Source: Lithodes maja (lineage: Eukaryota; Arthropoda; Malacostraca; Decapoda; Lithodidae). Taken from it: a DNA stretch of 64,000 nt. The stretch is taken from positions 1 to 64,000 of the forward strand of contig JBAKBP010000686.1 of NCBI GenBank assembly GCA_037953745.1, in the 5' to 3' direction. Position 1 is the first letter of the stretch; each line of letters starts with the position of its first letter. Both the position numbers and the translations under genes were made by a program. Below the pieces are notes generated by a model. The model saw nothing but the letters and a program-made list of their open reading frames with translations. It ran no database searches and was not told the DNA's origin. This document shows positions 63,691 to 64,000 of the stretch, one piece after another.

Positions 63691-64000
63691 TGAGGAGGGG
63701 GTCAAGTAAGGGCCATCATAGGGCTATCAGGCTGATTACAAAATGGCTTCACTATCTATTAACCCCATTATTAATATAACGTCTATTTATGTCCATATTA
63801 TTCACAACTTTAAAAATAATGACAAGACAGCTTCTGTATAATTCTTAAACATGAAAGAAACAGTCATAACTGAAAGTATACCTATTTAAAAAATGCAATT
63901 ACTGTAAATACAAAGAGTGTATACTCTTAACACCGCTACACCACCACCATATCCCCTCCAAAACACCACTACACCACCACCATAACATCACCACACCCCC
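63691..64000. other. Window edge, low-complexity CAC-rich end
   Basis: AT-rich DNA, then from about 63930 a degenerate (CAC/ACC)n stretch running off the window. Confidence 0.5.

Overview
The window looks like repeat-dense nuclear DNA of a decapod crustacean; no prokaryotic gene organisation is present. The case is compositional and partly inference: very long (CA)n, (CT)n, (TA)n and (TTA)n runs, kilobase arrays of 21- to 82-bp units, tRNA-headed SINEs, several 5'-truncated LINE types, a Ty3/gypsy-type LTR retrotransposon, TTAA-flanked MITEs and eukaryotic splice signals. No rRNA, intact tRNA gene or CRISPR is seen. Most long open frames are by-products of stop-free tandem repeats.

Names used below. 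M1, M2, M3 and M5 are short non-autonomous elements bounded by TTAA (the target site of piggyBac-like transposases). M1 is about 215 bp with TIRs like TTAACCCTTTCTGTACCGG. M2 is about 370 bp with G-rich/C-rich ends and a conserved GC hairpin. M3 is about 380 bp, nearly palindromic, and shares a core with M2. M5 is 456 bp. M4 is a TA-flanked foldback of about 210 bp. SINE-V is a tRNA-headed SINE flanked by (CA)n.

Layout. 0-6 kb: an M1 copy, a broken minus-strand gene with two retropepsin-like modules, two SINE-V copies and a LINE 3' end. 6.2-10.7 kb: a 30-bp array, possibly exonic (Gly-rich on minus, Pro-rich on plus). 10.7-17.5 kb: a SINE, a ~95-bp array split by a retroelement with a 12-bp TSD, an M2 copy running into a 32-bp array, and M3. 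17.6-20.1 kb: a 21-bp array whose right end is a minus-strand gene with TATA box, Kozak context, signal peptide and heptapeptide repeats. 20.7-25.5 kb: a 28-bp satellite that is an expanded M1 end. 25.5-29.4 kb: MITEs, microsatellites and a minisatellite. 29.4-33.3 kb: a 25-bp satellite with higher-order structure. 33.3-40 kb: nested and abutting MITEs, two of which contain expanded arrays (23-bp and 82-bp units). 40.2-50.1 kb: a LINE fragment and an LTR retrotransposon with two ~1.84-kb LTRs, a third partial LTR and a rearranged 1254-codon Gag-PR-INT/RT/RH frame. 51.2-51.7 kb: the start of a minus-strand spliced gene with a transposase-type helix-turn-helix. 53.3-60.7 kb: an inverted repeat of about 1 kb per arm around a 5.5-kb interior holding a LINE with a 600-codon RT frame. 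61-64 kb: M3, SINE-V, unassigned DNA and M2.

The main theme is that two TTAA MITE families have repeatedly seeded tandem arrays. M1 gave the 28-bp satellite (terminal repeat plus flank) and the 82-bp array (interior). M2 tails gave the 32-bp and 23-bp arrays. In each case recognisable MITE sequence adjoins the array. The best host-gene candidates are the heptapeptide secreted protein (19460-20035), the HTH exon (51204-51387) and, less surely, the exon around the 30-bp array.
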